Notes under the pieces: model-generated
The model's database searches: none
Seen by the model: the letters and a program-made list of their open reading frames with translations, nothing else
What the model was told of the DNA's origin: nothing
Made by a program: the position numbers and the translations under genes
Assembly (NCBI RefSeq): GCF_000271485.2
Contig: NZ_AKVN02000001.1
Span: 686,001-750,000 of the forward strand
Length of the DNA stretch: 64,000 nt
Origin: Pelosinus fermentans DSM 17108
GTDB taxonomy: Bacteria; Bacillota; Negativicutes; DSM-13327
Direction: 5' to 3'
Part shown: positions 50,159 to 59,420 of the stretch, piece after piece
Numbering within the stretch: position 1 is the stretch's first letter
How the letters are laid out: each line of letters starts with the position of its first letter

Positions 50159-51523
50159 TTATTTAGCAGGACTCTTTTTTAAGAGGATAATCAGAAGAGC
50201 CGTGAGAATCGTTCCAATGGCAATAGCTGCAACATACATGCCAAGATTACTTACAGCGTTTGGAATTAAGAGGACAAAAATACCACCGTGAGGTGCGCGT
50301 AAAGCACAATTAAATAACATGGATAATGCTCCTGTAATTGCAGAACCAGCTACAAGTGCGGGAATAACCCGGAAGGGATCTGCTGCTGCAAAGGGAATAG
50401 CACCTTCTGTAATAAATGAGATGCCCATAACAGAGGCCGCTTTACCAGCTTCTTGTTCTTCTGGCGTAAACTTGTTTTTAGCCAGAACGGTAGCTAAGGC
50501 CAACCCTAAAGGAGGTGTCATGCCAGCAGCCATAATGGCTGCCATTGGTTCAAACACACTGCTGCTTAATAAAGCCACGCCAAAGGCATAAGCAGCTTTA
50601 TTGATAGGGCCACCCATATCAAAGGCCATCATTCCGCCGAGGATAAGCCCCAGGAATCCTGCATTGGCAGAAGTCATGCCTTTTAATGTTTGAGTCATGA
50701 GATCCATAATGGCTTTGACTGGGGTGCCGATAACATAAACCATTAAAAGTCCGACCAGTAGAGTAGAGAAGAATGGAATAATAAGTACAGGTTTTAAACC
50801 TTCTAAGCTTTTGGGAAGTTTTACATAATTTCGAATCCATAAAGCAATATAACCAGCGCAAAAACCGGCAATAATGCCACCCAGGAATCCAGAACCGATT
50901 TGGGCCGCCAGCATGCCGCCGACAAGACCGGGAACCAGACCAGGACGGTCGGCGATGGAGTGGGCAATGAAACCTGCTAATAATGGTACCATGAGGGCAA
51001 AAGCAGCACCGCCGCCAATGTCCATTAAAGCTGCAGCTAATGTTCCCTTTTCTTTAGCAGCATCAATACCGAAAATGAAAGATAAAGCAATAATTAAACC
51101 ACCGGCGGATACTAGGGGAATCATATAAGAAACGCCGGTCATAAGATGTTTGTATGGACCGCTGCGTTTATTCTTCTCGGGCTCTTTTGACGCTGTAATT
51201 TTCTCATCCGGGCTGTTTGGTTTTTTTGCGTTCATTGCGCTTTCGATGAGTCCTTTCGGATTTTTAATGGCTTCTTGTACAGGAGCATTAATAATAGGTA
51301 ATCCCGCGAATTGTTCTCTATCGACTTGGGTATCTGCTGCAATAATAAGCGCATGAGCTTCTTTGATGTCTTGTGGGGTGATTTCATTTTCCACACCCAC
51401 AGAGCCTCTTGTTTCTACCTTAATTTCAATTCCCATGGCTTTTGCAGCCATCTGCAGAGATTCCGCCGCCATATAGGTATGGGCAATACCTGTTGGGCAT
51501 GATGTAATGGCTAATAATTTCAT
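50159..51523 (-). CDS. fruA: PTS fructose transporter subunit IIBC
   Basis: A 454-aa membrane permease. The N-terminal EIIB domain (1-100) starts LLAITSCPTGIAHTYMAAE with phosphocysteine C9. A short Lys/Pro-rich linker (about 98-122) leads to the EIIC domain (about 125-450) with eight to ten hydrophobic segments, including GGIIAGFCAGY and MAFDMGGPINKAAYAFG. It imports fructose as fructose 1-phosphate. The EIIA domain is a separate gene just upstream. ATG after GAGGAGGA. Last gene of the fru operon. Confidence 0.93.
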   Translation of the reverse strand: MKLLAITSCPTGIAHTYMAAESLQMAAKAMGIEIKVETRGSVGVENEITPQDIKEAHALIIAADTQVDREQFAGLPIINAPVQEAIKNPKGLIESAMNAKKPNSPDEKITASKEPEKNKRSGPYKHLMTGVSYMIPLVSAGGLIIALSFIFGIDAAKEKGTLAAALMDIGGGAAFALMVPLLAGFIAHSIADRPGLVPGLVGGMLAAQIGSGFLGGIIAGFCAGYIALWIRNYVKLPKSLEGLKPVLIIPFFSTLLVGLLMVYVIGTPVKAIMDLMTQTLKGMTSANAGFLGLILGGMMAFDMGGPINKAAYAFGVALLSSSVFEPMAAIMAAGMTPPLGLALATVLAKNKFTPEEQEAGKAASVMGISFITEGAIPFAAADPFRVIPALVAGSAITGALSMLFNCALRAPHGGIFVLLIPNAVSNLGMYVAAIAIGTILTALLIILLKKSPAK

Positions 51524-51623
51524 GATACAATCCTCCTCTATTCATATTAGGGAAAATAAGGAGTTTATAACGAGGCTATGTCCTGGTGGAAAAACTTCGC
51601 TATAAACCAGATTCTTGTTTGGT

Positions 51624-52070
51624 CTAGTCTTTGAAGGCCGCTAGTATTTCTTCGTAAGTGGCGGCGGATAATAAACGGTCTCTGATTTCCTGATGCATGA
51701 GTTTTCGAGAGATATAGGATAATACTTTCAGGTGGACATCATTGGATTCGGCAGGGACGGCAATTAGGAAAAAGATATGGGCCAGGCTGCCATCGAGTGC
51801 TTCATAATCAATTCCCGCCTTTGAGATGCCTAGTGTTAAAGCCGCCTCTTTAACGCTGCTGTCTTTAGCATGAGGAATTGCAATTCCCATACCGATTCCA
51901 GTAGAAAATTCCTTCTCGCGACGTAGCACAGCTTCTTTATACTTGTCTTTATCTGAAAGCTTGCCATCTTGATTGAGAACTTCAATAAGTTCATTGATGA
52001 CGTCCAATTTGTTATTGGATGTTAAATGGAATTTAACTCTTGAGGCTGATAATAATTCTTGTATATTCAT
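51624..52070 (-). CDS. PTS fructose subunit IIA
   Basis: A 148-aa EIIA-Fru domain that passes phosphate from HPr to EIIB. The phosphorylated histidine is H67 in GMGIAIPHAKDSSV. The TGIG before it and the C-terminal pattern are typical. Encoded six bases after the fruK stop, with GGAGG upstream of the ATG, and 100 bases before the IIBC gene. Confidence 0.92.
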   Translation of the reverse strand: MNIQELLSASRVKFHLTSNNKLDVINELIEVLNQDGKLSDKDKYKEAVLRREKEFSTGIGMGIAIPHAKDSSVKEAALTLGISKAGIDYEALDGSLAHIFFLIAVPAESNDVHLKVLSYISRKLMHQEIRDRLLSAATYEEILAAFKD

Positions 52071-52076
52071 AGTTGA

Positions 52077-53024
52077 TTACCTCCACTCTTCTATTTGTAT
52101 TTTATGGATCAATTTATTTACGTCTGATAAAGAGGCTGCCTGGGTACCAGGAAGTATTACGGATGCACCGGCAGCAGCAGATGCTAAACGAATGCTGTCG
52201 GCCAGAGATAAGCTGCGTGCTTGCCCTACGCTAAAGCCTGCAACAAAAGCATCGCCAGCTCCTACAGTACTGCTGACAGGGACGACAGGGGCTTTAGCTC
52301 GTAGGATTTGCTGACAATCACCAACTAAGGAACCTTTTTCTCCCAGGGAAATTGCTACTTGAGAGATTCCCTGACGGAGCAGCTGTTTTACGGCTCCTAA
52401 TATATCGTTATCAGATTCCATAGGTGCCTGCATGAGTTGGCTTAATTCCGGCAGATTTGGTTTGACTGCGAAAGGTTTGGCAGCAATACCTGCAGATAAG
52501 GCGGGGCCACTGGTATCTAATATAACGTTACAATCATATTGATGCAGCATTTCGATGAAGGTTGCATAGATATCGGTAGGGACTGTTAGCGGCAGGCTGC
52601 CGGAAAGTACAAACCATTTATGGTTGACAGCCAGTTTACGCAGAATGTCTTCGAGGTTTTTCAAATCGGCTGTTGTTGGCATTATGCCGGGGAAGTTTAG
52701 TTCGCTCACTACATCCGTTGCAGTATCAACGATTTTAATGTTTTCGCGATTTTCTCCGGAGGTCTTTACGAAACGGTCAACAATATTTTCCTGTTTAAAA
52801 TAGTCTTGGAATGTATACGCATTTTTCTTTCCAAGAAATCCTGTTACAACTACGGGATGTCCAAGGGCAGTTATAACCTTAGCTACATTAATGCCTTTGC
52901 CTCCAGGGTCCGTACGCTCCGTATCCACTCGGTTTACTTTTCCTAATGTAAAGCTAGGCAGATGCAAGGTGCGGTCAAGGGCTGGATTTAAGGTAACGGT
53001 TACAATGGGGAGCGTATTATTCAA
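52077..53024 (-). CDS. fruK: 1-phosphofructokinase
   Basis: PfkB family sugar kinase converting fructose 1-phosphate to fructose 1,6-bisphosphate, 315 aa. VTLNPALDRTLHLP at the start, DPGGKGINVAKV near residue 41, and the catalytic TVGAGDAFVAGF near 255 with base Asp are intact. The start is TTG, overlapping the end of fruR by eight bases; GGGAGG lies upstream, which indicates coupled translation. Confidence 0.93.
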   Translation of the reverse strand: MNNTLPIVTVTLNPALDRTLHLPSFTLGKVNRVDTERTDPGGKGINVAKVITALGHPVVVTGFLGKKNAYTFQDYFKQENIVDRFVKTSGENRENIKIVDTATDVVSELNFPGIMPTTADLKNLEDILRKLAVNHKWFVLSGSLPLTVPTDIYATFIEMLHQYDCNVILDTSGPALSAGIAAKPFAVKPNLPELSQLMQAPMESDNDILGAVKQLLRQGISQVAISLGEKGSLVGDCQQILRAKAPVVPVSSTVGAGDAFVAGFSVGQARSLSLADSIRLASAAAGASVILPGTQAASLSDVNKLIHKIQIEEWR

Positions 53025-53808
53025 TGAGATTCACCTCCCTTATTAAATGGGTGCTTTCAGGAATTATAACCTGAGTATAATTTCGCAGAGTTTCTAAGGT
53101 ATCTTTATTAATGCTGTTATCGGTGATGATTGCAGATAATTCATCTACATTGCAAATTTTAGAAAATGTTCTTTTTTCAAATTTAGAATGATCTGCTACT
53201 AATATAATCGATTGACTGGCCGCAATCATTGCTCTTTTTGTTTCTGCTTCTGCAAGATGTTTTGTTGTGACTCCTAAGGTACAGTCGATTCCATTGGCGG
53301 CGAGAAACAATTTGTCAAAGGAAAAGAGTTTGAGCATGGAATTGGTGAGTGGACCAATGAGAGAATTAATGGACTTTCGCCAAGTGCCACCTAATAACAG
53401 TACTTCGATATCCACCTCTTCGGCAAAAACAGAAGCCACATCCATACTGTTTGTTGCAACCGTTAATTTTTTCCCGCATAATGCGCGAGCGATTTCTCGG
53501 GTGGTTGTACCGGCATCTAATAAAATTGTTTCACCATCTTGTACCATGTCAGCAGCTAGAGCGGCGATAGCCCTTTTTTCCTCTAAGAAAAAGACTTCCC
53601 GGTCGTGGAAACTAAGCTCTGAGCCTAACTGAGATGATACGGCGCCTCCATGGGTTCGCTGGACAAGACCTGAGTTTTCAAGTTCTTGCAAGTCTCGGCG
53701 TATGGTAGCTTCAGATACGGCGAATAATGAACTAAGATCAATTACTTTAACGGGCTGTCTGGATTGAATCATTTTTATAATTTTATTACGTCTTTCTTCA
53801 GCAAACAT
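53017..53808 (-). CDS. fruR: DeoR family regulator of the fructose operon
   Basis: A 263-aa repressor: N-terminal DeoR HTH (MFAEERRNKIIKMIQ then VSEATIRRDLQEL and RTHGGAV) and a DeoRC sugar-phosphate sensor domain with ILLDAGTTTREIARAL and LFLAANGID. In Firmicutes such FruR proteins release DNA on binding fructose 1-phosphate. The frame extends upstream to 53892, but GGAGAGG precedes the ATG at 53808. First gene of the operon fruR-fruK-IIA-IIBC, probably autoregulated. Confidence 0.92.
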   Translation of the reverse strand: MFAEERRNKIIKMIQSRQPVKVIDLSSLFAVSEATIRRDLQELENSGLVQRTHGGAVSSQLGSELSFHDREVFFLEEKRAIAALAADMVQDGETILLDAGTTTREIARALCGKKLTVATNSMDVASVFAEEVDIEVLLLGGTWRKSINSLIGPLTNSMLKLFSFDKLFLAANGIDCTLGVTTKHLAEAETKRAMIAASQSIILVADHSKFEKRTFSKICNVDELSAIITDNSINKDTLETLRNYTQVIIPESTHLIREVNLIE

Positions 53809-53859
53809 ATACGCACCTCTCCAAATAAACTGTATTTTCAGTAATGTTCGATTGATTTC

Positions 53860-53888
53860 ATTATAAAAGTAACATTGCAAAAAGTCAA
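53860..53888 (-). promoter_or_regulatory. Promoter of the fru operon
   Basis: On the minus strand TTGACT and TATAAT are 17 bases apart. AGTTTATTT occurs on both sides of it (minus strand), and TCGTTT twice further upstream; these are candidate FruR operator halves. The 419-base region 53809-54227 holds this promoter, a repeat and the rpmE promoter. Confidence 0.75.
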
Positions 53889-53967
53889 TCATAAATAAAC
53901 TAAAACGATCACAAACGAATAATTTATTGTAAATTTATGAGTAAATAGAGTAGTTATGTAAAAATTA

Positions 53968-54064
53968 TTGAAACGCGAAGACGCGAAGAAAACAAGGGGT
54001 GGATTGGAACATAGCATAGCTCCCTTCGTGTTCTTCCTATTCTTCGTATCTTCGCGTTTCAAAA
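53968..54064. repeat. Intergenic palindromic repeat, GCGAAG type
   Basis: Arms TTGAAACGCGAAGACGCGAAG and CTTCGTATCTTCGCGTTTCAA around a 45-base centre; the AAAATGTTTTTTT flank matches other copies. It separates divergent fru and rpmE promoters. Confidence 0.85.
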
Positions 54065-54154
54065 TGTTTTTTTAATTTTATAACGTTTTTTCTAAACGAA
54101 CAGAAATTAGAAGTGGTTTGGAAAATATTTAAAGTGATTAACAGAAAAACAATA

Positions 54155-54183
54155 TTGCTTAGGAGAAATTGGTATGCTATAAT
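54155..54183 (+). promoter_or_regulatory. Promoter of rpmE
   Basis: TTGCTT and TATAAT with a 17-base spacer, 45 bases before the start codon. Confidence 0.7.
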
Positions 54184-54227
54184 AATGTGGTAAAAGCTAC
54201 AAGGTGCTTTAAAGTGAGGTGCAATAA

Positions 54228-54431
54228 ATGAAAGATAAAATTCATCCAAATTATGGTGAAGCAAAAGTAATGTGTGGTTGTGGCAACACTTTTGTAACTG
54301 GTTCTATCAAAAAAGAACTGCGTATCGATGTTTGCTCAAAATGCCATCCGTTCTTTACTGGTCAGCAACGTAATATCACTGCTGGTGGACGTATTGAGAA
54401 ATTCAATAAACGTTACGGTCAACAGGCCTAA
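54228..54431 (+). CDS. rpmE: 50S ribosomal protein L31, zinc-binding form
   Basis: A 67-aa ribosomal protein. C16, C18, C36 and C39 form the zinc site of the C+ form, so it should be the zinc-replete paralogue. [20 protein letters not shown] is close to consensus. ATG after GAGGTG. As in Bacillus it opens the region leading to prfA, but rho and tdk are not next to it. Confidence 0.97.
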   Translation: MKDKIHPNYGEAKVMCGCGNTFVTGSIKKELRIDVCSKCHPFFTGQQRNITAGGRIEKFNKRYGQQA

Positions 54432-54437
54432 AAACGG

Positions 54438-54464
54438 AGTAGCAGAGCAGAAATGCTCTGCTAC
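54438..54464 (+). terminator. Hairpin after rpmE
   Basis: GTAGCAGAGCA and TGCTCTGCTAC pair perfectly around GAAA; the tail ATTTATAT is only moderately T-rich. Confidence 0.7.
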
Positions 54465-54581
54465 ATTTATATCTGTCATCTGTATGGGAAAAGCAATCCT
54501 ATTAGGACGTCGAAGGATGAGCTGTTTACAGTTATATGGTTGTTTTAGAAGAGTATACTAATAATACAAGGAGGGGATACC

Positions 54582-55448
54582 ATGAAACCGAAAGTTAGTA
54601 TTGGTGGGCAAGCTGTCATTGAAGGTGTAATGATGCGCGGACCTGGTATAATCGCTACTGCGGTCAGAGAACCATCAGGTGAAATTATTGTAAAACAGGA
54701 AGCTTTTACACCTGTTAGTGATCGGTATCCCATTTTAAAAAAACCGATGCTGCGGGGTGTTGTTGCATTGGTTGAATCATTGGTGCAGGGTCTTAAGGCT
54801 TTATCCTTTTCTGCTCAGGCAGCTGGGGATGAAGGGGAGGAATTATCAAATAAGGAAATTGCCGTTACCATGATGTTTTCTTTGGGATTGGCCATTGTTT
54901 TATTTGTAATTATTCCAACGTACGCAGCCAAATATATTCATAGTGCGGTAACGGATCCGCGTTTATTAAATCTAATGGAAGGTGTGCTGCGTTTAGCCAT
55001 CTTTTTAGTGTATATAATTGGGATATCCAGGATGAAGGATATTCGCCGAGTGTTTGAATATCATGGTGCGGAACATAAAACGATCCATGCTTACGAGGCA
55101 GGGGTACCATTGGATGTCGAGCACGTTAGAACCTATACTACGCTGCACCCTCGCTGCGGTACCAACTTTTTATTTATCGTAATGATCGTAAGTATTGTTA
55201 TGTTTGCTTTTTTAGGCTGGCCTGATTTGTGGATTCGGATTGTATCCCGTATTATATTGATGCCGCTTGTGGCAGGTCTTGCCTATGAGATTATTCGTTT
55301 TGCAGGAAAGAGTGAGGCGGCTTGGGTGGGAATTGCTATTATGCCAGGTTTATTGCTGCAAAAGTTAACAACTAGAGAACCTAGCGATGATCAATTAGAA
55401 GTTGCGATAAAGGCATTGGAAGCAGCTCGTCCCGTAGAAGAAATGTAA
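54582..55448 (+). CDS. DUF1385 membrane protein (YqhQ-like)
   Basis: A 288-aa membrane protein. IGGQAVIEGVMMRGPG at the N-terminus and RRVFEYHGAEHKTIHAYEAG with LHPRCGTNFL are DUF1385 signatures; four hydrophobic segments lie between about 95 and 245. The His/Glu/Cys pattern in the conserved loop suggests a metal-dependent enzyme, but function is unknown. Found next to prfA in many Firmicutes. ATG after GGAGGGG. Confidence 0.88.
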   Translation: MKPKVSIGGQAVIEGVMMRGPGIIATAVREPSGEIIVKQEAFTPVSDRYPILKKPMLRGVVALVESLVQGLKALSFSAQAAGDEGEELSNKEIAVTMMFSLGLAIVLFVIIPTYAAKYIHSAVTDPRLLNLMEGVLRLAIFLVYIIGISRMKDIRRVFEYHGAEHKTIHAYEAGVPLDVEHVRTYTTLHPRCGTNFLFIVMIVSIVMFAFLGWPDLWIRIVSRIILMPLVAGLAYEIIRFAGKSEAAWVGIAIMPGLLLQKLTTREPSDDQLEVAIKALEAARPVEEM

Positions 55449-55489
55449 TAATAGAACAATAGAATAGATAGCGTTATGTAAAAAAACAA

Positions 55490-55513
55490 TGGACCGCGAA
55501 GGTCGCGAAGAAA
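55490..55513. repeat. Solo left arm of the GCGAAG-type repeat
   Basis: GGACCGCGAAGGTCGCGAAG followed by AAATAAAAG matches left arms at 8242, 23451 and 34504, including the start of the GAAAT motif. There is no right arm. It sits 25 bases before the prfA start codon, so it must be in the prfA leader or at the yqhQ mRNA end. Confidence 0.7.
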
Positions 55514-55538
55514 TAAAAGTTTTTAGAGGAGAATGACC

Positions 55539-56606
55539 ATGCTGGATAAATTGCAGGCCATTGAAGATAGACAGCTTGAATTGGAGAATTTAATTAGTGA
55601 CCCTTCGGTTATTGCCAATATGGCAGAGTGGCAAAAACATACGAAAGCTCATTCTAAATTGCTTCCTATAGTGGCTAAATTTCGAGAATATAAAGAGGTA
55701 CAGCAAGGTATTGCCGATGCCCTTGAAATGCTGAATGATAAACTGGACAATGATTTTCGTCAAATGGTTACGGCAGAATTGTCAGACTTAAAAGCACGGA
55801 ATGAAGTATTGAATGAAGAATTACGTATTTTATTGCTGCCTAAGGATCCAAATGATGAAAAGAGTGTAATTGTGGAAATTCGCGGTGGCGCTGGCGGTGA
55901 TGAGGCGGCTTTGTTTGCTGGCGATTTATTTCGCATGTATACTCGGTATGCGGAAACCCAAGGATGGCGTACGGAGTTATTAGATGCCAATGCACCTGAT
56001 TTAGGTGGTTTTAAAGAAGTCGTTTTTACCATTGATGGTGATGGTGCTTATAGTCGTTTGAAATTCGAAAGTGGTGTGCATCGTGTACAACGCGTTCCTA
56101 CCACAGAATCAGGCGGGCGTATTCATACTTCTACGGTAACCGTGGCTGTATTGCCGGAAGCGGAAGAAGTAGATGTAGTAATTAATCAAAATGATTTACG
56201 AATTGATACGTACTGTGCCAGCGGCGCAGGTGGTCAGCATGTTAATAAAACGGAATCCGCAGTACGGATTGTACATTTACCTACGGGTATTGTTGTACAG
56301 TGTCAAGATGAGAAATCCCAGCTGAAAAATAAGGACAAGGCTATGCGGGTGCTGCGTGCCAAGGTATTAGAAAAAGCCGAAGAAGAATCCCGGGCTGAAC
56401 TGGCTGAAACACGGAAAAGTCAGGTGGGAACAGGAGACCGCAGTGAGCGCATTCGTACCTATAATTTCCCCCAAGGCAGGGTAACGGATCATCGTATTGG
56501 ATTAACTTTGCACAAGCTGGATTTTGTTCTAAACGGTGATATTGATGAAATCATTAATGCTTTAATAGCGACAGATCAAAGTCAGCGCATGCAGCAAGGT
56601 GAATAA
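55539..56606 (+). CDS. prfA: Peptide chain release factor 1
   Basis: Recognises UAA and UAG stop codons, 355 aa. GGQ at 233-235 (counted from the ATG at 55533), within [16 protein letters not shown], catalyses peptide release; [10 protein letters not shown] holds the region of the RF1 anticodon-like tripeptide. GAGGAG is eight bases before ATG 55539, while the in-frame ATG at 55533 is too close. The glutamine is methylated by PrmC, encoded next. Confidence 0.96.
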   Translation: MLDKLQAIEDRQLELENLISDPSVIANMAEWQKHTKAHSKLLPIVAKFREYKEVQQGIADALEMLNDKLDNDFRQMVTAELSDLKARNEVLNEELRILLLPKDPNDEKSVIVEIRGGAGGDEAALFAGDLFRMYTRYAETQGWRTELLDANAPDLGGFKEVVFTIDGDGAYSRLKFESGVHRVQRVPTTESGGRIHTSTVTVAVLPEAEEVDVVINQNDLRIDTYCASGAGGQHVNKTESAVRIVHLPTGIVVQCQDEKSQLKNKDKAMRVLRAKVLEKAEEESRAELAETRKSQVGTGDRSERIRTYNFPQGRVTDHRIGLTLHKLDFVLNGDIDEIINALIATDQSQRMQQGE

Positions 56607-56607
56607 C

Positions 56608-57474
56608 ATGGCAAATAAGAAAGAAATTTGGACCGTACAGGCAATTTTAAATTGGACTCGGCAGTACTTTTTGGATAAAGGTGTGGAAAATCCGCGTCTT
56701 GATGCGGAAGTACTGCTTTCCCATATCCTTGAGAAAGAAAGATTGTATTTGTATGTGCATTTCGATCAGCCTTTAGAGGATAAAGAACTGGCTGCATTTC
56801 GCGCAGCTGTGAAGCAAAGGGCTGCACGTTTGCCCGTGGCCTATATCATTGGAAGTAAGGAATTCATGGGGTTGGACTTTGAAGTTACGCCTGCAGTACT
56901 GATTCCGAGGCCTGATACGGAAATTCTAGTGGAGGCTGCGATAAGCCGTCTTGCTCTAGTGGAAGAACCTTGTATTTTAGATCTTGGCACAGGCAGCGGT
57001 GCTATTTGTATCAGCATGCTGAAAAACTTGCCAGTAGCGAGAGGGACGACTGTAGATATTTCTCCAGAGGCTTTGATTGTGGCGAAAAGAAATGCTGCCA
57101 AACATCAAATCGAGCAACGGCTGACTTTTTATCAAGGGAATCTATTTATTCCCGTTAAGGGGCAAAAATTTACAGCGATTGTATCAAATCCACCTTATAT
57201 TCCCGAAGGAGATATACCGGGACTTACTCCTGAGGTACAGCAAGAACCTAATTTAGCCTTGGCAGGCGGTGAAGATGGTTTGGATTTTTATCGCCGAATT
57301 GTTCAAGAAGGCAGGAACTACCTGACGGACAATGGCTTCATTGCTATGGAGGTTGGTATTGGTCAAGCTCGTCTAGTTGCTGACATGGCAGAAAAAACAG
57401 GCTATTATAAGGTCAGTGACATCATAAAAGACTACGGCGGAATCGAGCGTGTTGTGGTGCTGGAAGGACTGTAA
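56608..57474 (+). CDS. prmC: Release factor glutamine methyltransferase
   Basis: Methylates the GGQ glutamine of RF1/RF2, 288 aa. An N-terminal helical domain (about 1-85) is followed by the SAM motif ILDLGTGSGAICISM near residue 120 and the catalytic NPPYIPEGD near 193. The ATG is one base after the prfA stop and has AAGGTGA upstream; a GTG at 56599 is possible. Operon with prfA as in most bacteria. Bacillus has spoIIR next; here a repeat and sua5 follow. Confidence 0.95.
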   Translation: MANKKEIWTVQAILNWTRQYFLDKGVENPRLDAEVLLSHILEKERLYLYVHFDQPLEDKELAAFRAAVKQRAARLPVAYIIGSKEFMGLDFEVTPAVLIPRPDTEILVEAAISRLALVEEPCILDLGTGSGAICISMLKNLPVARGTTVDISPEALIVAKRNAAKHQIEQRLTFYQGNLFIPVKGQKFTAIVSNPPYIPEGDIPGLTPEVQQEPNLALAGGEDGLDFYRRIVQEGRNYLTDNGFIAMEVGIGQARLVADMAEKTGYYKVSDIIKDYGGIERVVVLEGL

Positions 57475-57480
57475 AAGAGA

Positions 57481-57575
57481 ATGAACCACAAAGACGCAAT
57501 GCCACTATCGTGGCACACAAAGGAGAACGCAAAATATAAATAACCCCTTTGTGTCCTTTGCGTCTTTGTGGTTCG
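57481..57575. repeat. Intergenic palindromic repeat, ACAAAG type, with nested hairpin
   Basis: Arms ATGAACCACAAAGACGCAA and CTTTGCGTCTTTGTGGTTC. The nested hairpin reads GCCAC-TATC-GTGGC, a compensatory change relative to GCCGC/GCGGC in the copies at 17761 and 33461. The outer arms also co-vary (GACGC with GCGTC here, GGCAC with GCGCC there). Confidence 0.9.
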
Positions 57576-57659
57576 ATTCGGTTTATCTGTTTTGAAGAAT
57601 GCGTTAGTGTTTTCTTCCTTGTATAGTAAATGTTTTATTTCATAAAGGTAGGGGTTATT

Positions 57660-58709
57660 ATGCATACTGAATATTTTATAGTGGATAAAGATCATCCGGA
57701 TCAAGGAGTATTAGGGCAGGCAGCGGAACTCTTAAAACAAGGCAAGTTGGTAGCTTTCCCGACAGAAACCGTTTATGGGTTAGGTGCAAATGGTCTGGAT
57801 GAAAAGGCGGTAGCCAATATTTATGTAGCAAAGGGAAGACCTTCAGATAATCCTTTAATCTTACATATTTCTCACATAGAAGAACTAAAACAGCTTGTTG
57901 CCCATATTCCTAATAATGCGAAAGTTTTGATGAATGCGTATTGGCCAGGGCCTCTTACCATTGTATTTCGAAGAGCTGCAATTGTACCGGATATTGTGAC
58001 TGGAGGGTTAGAGACTGTAGGGATTCGTCTGCCAGATTCTGTTGTTGCTCGTGAGCTAATCGCTTTGGCGGGTACGCCGATTGCCGCGCCCAGTGCAAAT
58101 ATTTCAGGAAGGCCGAGCCCGACTAATGCCCAAGCTGTATTAGTTGATCTGGAGGGCAAAATTGATGCTGTAGTGGATGCTGGCAATTGTCAGATTGGAG
58201 TGGAGTCGACGGTTATTGATTGCACAACGCCAGTGCCCACCTTGCTAAGGCCGGGAGGGGTTACGTTGGAAATGCTGATGGAGACATTAGGGGAAGTGGA
58301 AATGGATCCGATTCTTAGCGGGAGTTTTGAACTTGCCCCTCGCTCACCGGGGATGAAATATACTCATTACGCTCCTGATGCACCAATGGTGTTAGTGGAA
58401 GGCGAATATCCTCAAGTGCTAGAGCTGCTTTTGAAGGAGGTTTCGGCAGCATTGACAGAGGGAAAAAGGGTGGGCGCCTTAATTTCTGGCCAGACAGCCG
58501 ACAAATTGCCTGTAGGCACCATACCTTTTGTATATGGCATGCGGGAGAATGTAGAAGAGATAGCTGCAAATTTGTATCTGGCTCTACGCAATTATGATGA
58601 TCATTCGGTAGATGTGATTTTTGCAGAGGGTATTTCCGAAGAGGGCTTAGGATTGGCAGTCATGAATCGCCTGCGAAAGGCTAGCGGCTACCGGATTATC
58701 AAAGGATAA
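57660..58709 (+). CDS. L-threonylcarbamoyladenylate synthase (Sua5/YwlC)
   Basis: First enzyme of the t6A37 tRNA modification, 349 aa. The YrdC domain (about 12-205) has KQGKLVAFPTETVYGLGANG, KGRPSDNPLILHI, PGPLTIV, and PSANISGRPSPT; the extra C-terminal Sua5 domain (about 245-349) is present, as in Bacillus YwlC. A frame opens at 57630, but AGGTAGGGG precedes the ATG at 57660. Confidence 0.94.
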   Translation: MHTEYFIVDKDHPDQGVLGQAAELLKQGKLVAFPTETVYGLGANGLDEKAVANIYVAKGRPSDNPLILHISHIEELKQLVAHIPNNAKVLMNAYWPGPLTIVFRRAAIVPDIVTGGLETVGIRLPDSVVARELIALAGTPIAAPSANISGRPSPTNAQAVLVDLEGKIDAVVDAGNCQIGVESTVIDCTTPVPTLLRPGGVTLEMLMETLGEVEMDPILSGSFELAPRSPGMKYTHYAPDAPMVLVEGEYPQVLELLLKEVSAALTEGKRVGALISGQTADKLPVGTIPFVYGMRENVEEIAANLYLALRNYDDHSVDVIFAEGISEEGLGLAVMNRLRKASGYRIIKG

Positions 58710-58760
58710 CATATACACTATATCCCCCACATATATATTATAAAATGGAGGTGGGGGTTG

Positions 58761-59360
58761 GTGACGAGTTTAGAATTATTGATGTTAAGTGCAGCCCTGG
58801 GTACAGATTTATTTTCTGTGGCTGTTCCTATTGGCATGAATCCTATGAGACGTAAGATTATTTTTCGGGCAGCAGTTGTTTTTGCTTTATTTCATATTGT
58901 TCTCATATTGACAGGTTATTATATTGGTAATTTTCTGGGAGCAGTGGTAGAACGATTCGGCAGCTACCATAGTGAATATCCTCTGCTGGTTATGGAAAAT
59001 TGGGCCAGTATTTTAGGAGCATTGGTTTTAATCGGTTTGGGCATATATATGATTAGAGAAAACTTGTTTGTATCTGAATCAAATCAGAGTAAAGCTCATC
59101 CCTTGCAAGGCATCTCCTTGCTGGTATTGGCAACTAGCGTAAGCATTGATGCCTTAGCCGCAGGATTTAGTATGGGGATGATGGATGTTGATCTGGTCAG
59201 ATTAAGTTTTATTTTGGGAAGCGTTATCTTCTTAATTGCCTTGTTTGGGCTGAGTTTAGGGCGTAAAGTAGGACGTTATATAGGTGGTAAGGCGGAGTGT
59301 ATCGGAGGAATTGTACTTGCTTTATTAGGGATGCACATTCTATGGACGATGCTGCATTGA
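58761..59360 (+). CDS. Manganese efflux pump MntP-like protein
   Basis: A 199-aa membrane protein with six hydrophobic segments in two repeats. The paired acidic motifs are LGTDLFSVAVPIGM in the first half and ATSVSIDALAAGFSMGM in the second, as in MntP/YtaF. It exports Mn2+ in characterised relatives. GTG 58761 fits GGAGGTG; TTG 58758 is possible. Same place as ywlD in Bacillus. The first repeat is less typical than in E. coli MntP (VAVP in place of the usual DAFAVS), so substrate is not certain. Confidence 0.85.
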   Translation: MTSLELLMLSAALGTDLFSVAVPIGMNPMRRKIIFRAAVVFALFHIVLILTGYYIGNFLGAVVERFGSYHSEYPLLVMENWASILGALVLIGLGIYMIRENLFVSESNQSKAHPLQGISLLVLATSVSIDALAAGFSMGMMDVDLVRLSFILGSVIFLIALFGLSLGRKVGRYIGGKAECIGGIVLALLGMHILWTMLH

Positions 59361-59420
59361 TAATAAACTAGCTTGGTTAGGTAGTGCAATAATATAGCAG
59401 AAAGGCAGTGGGAGATTAAA

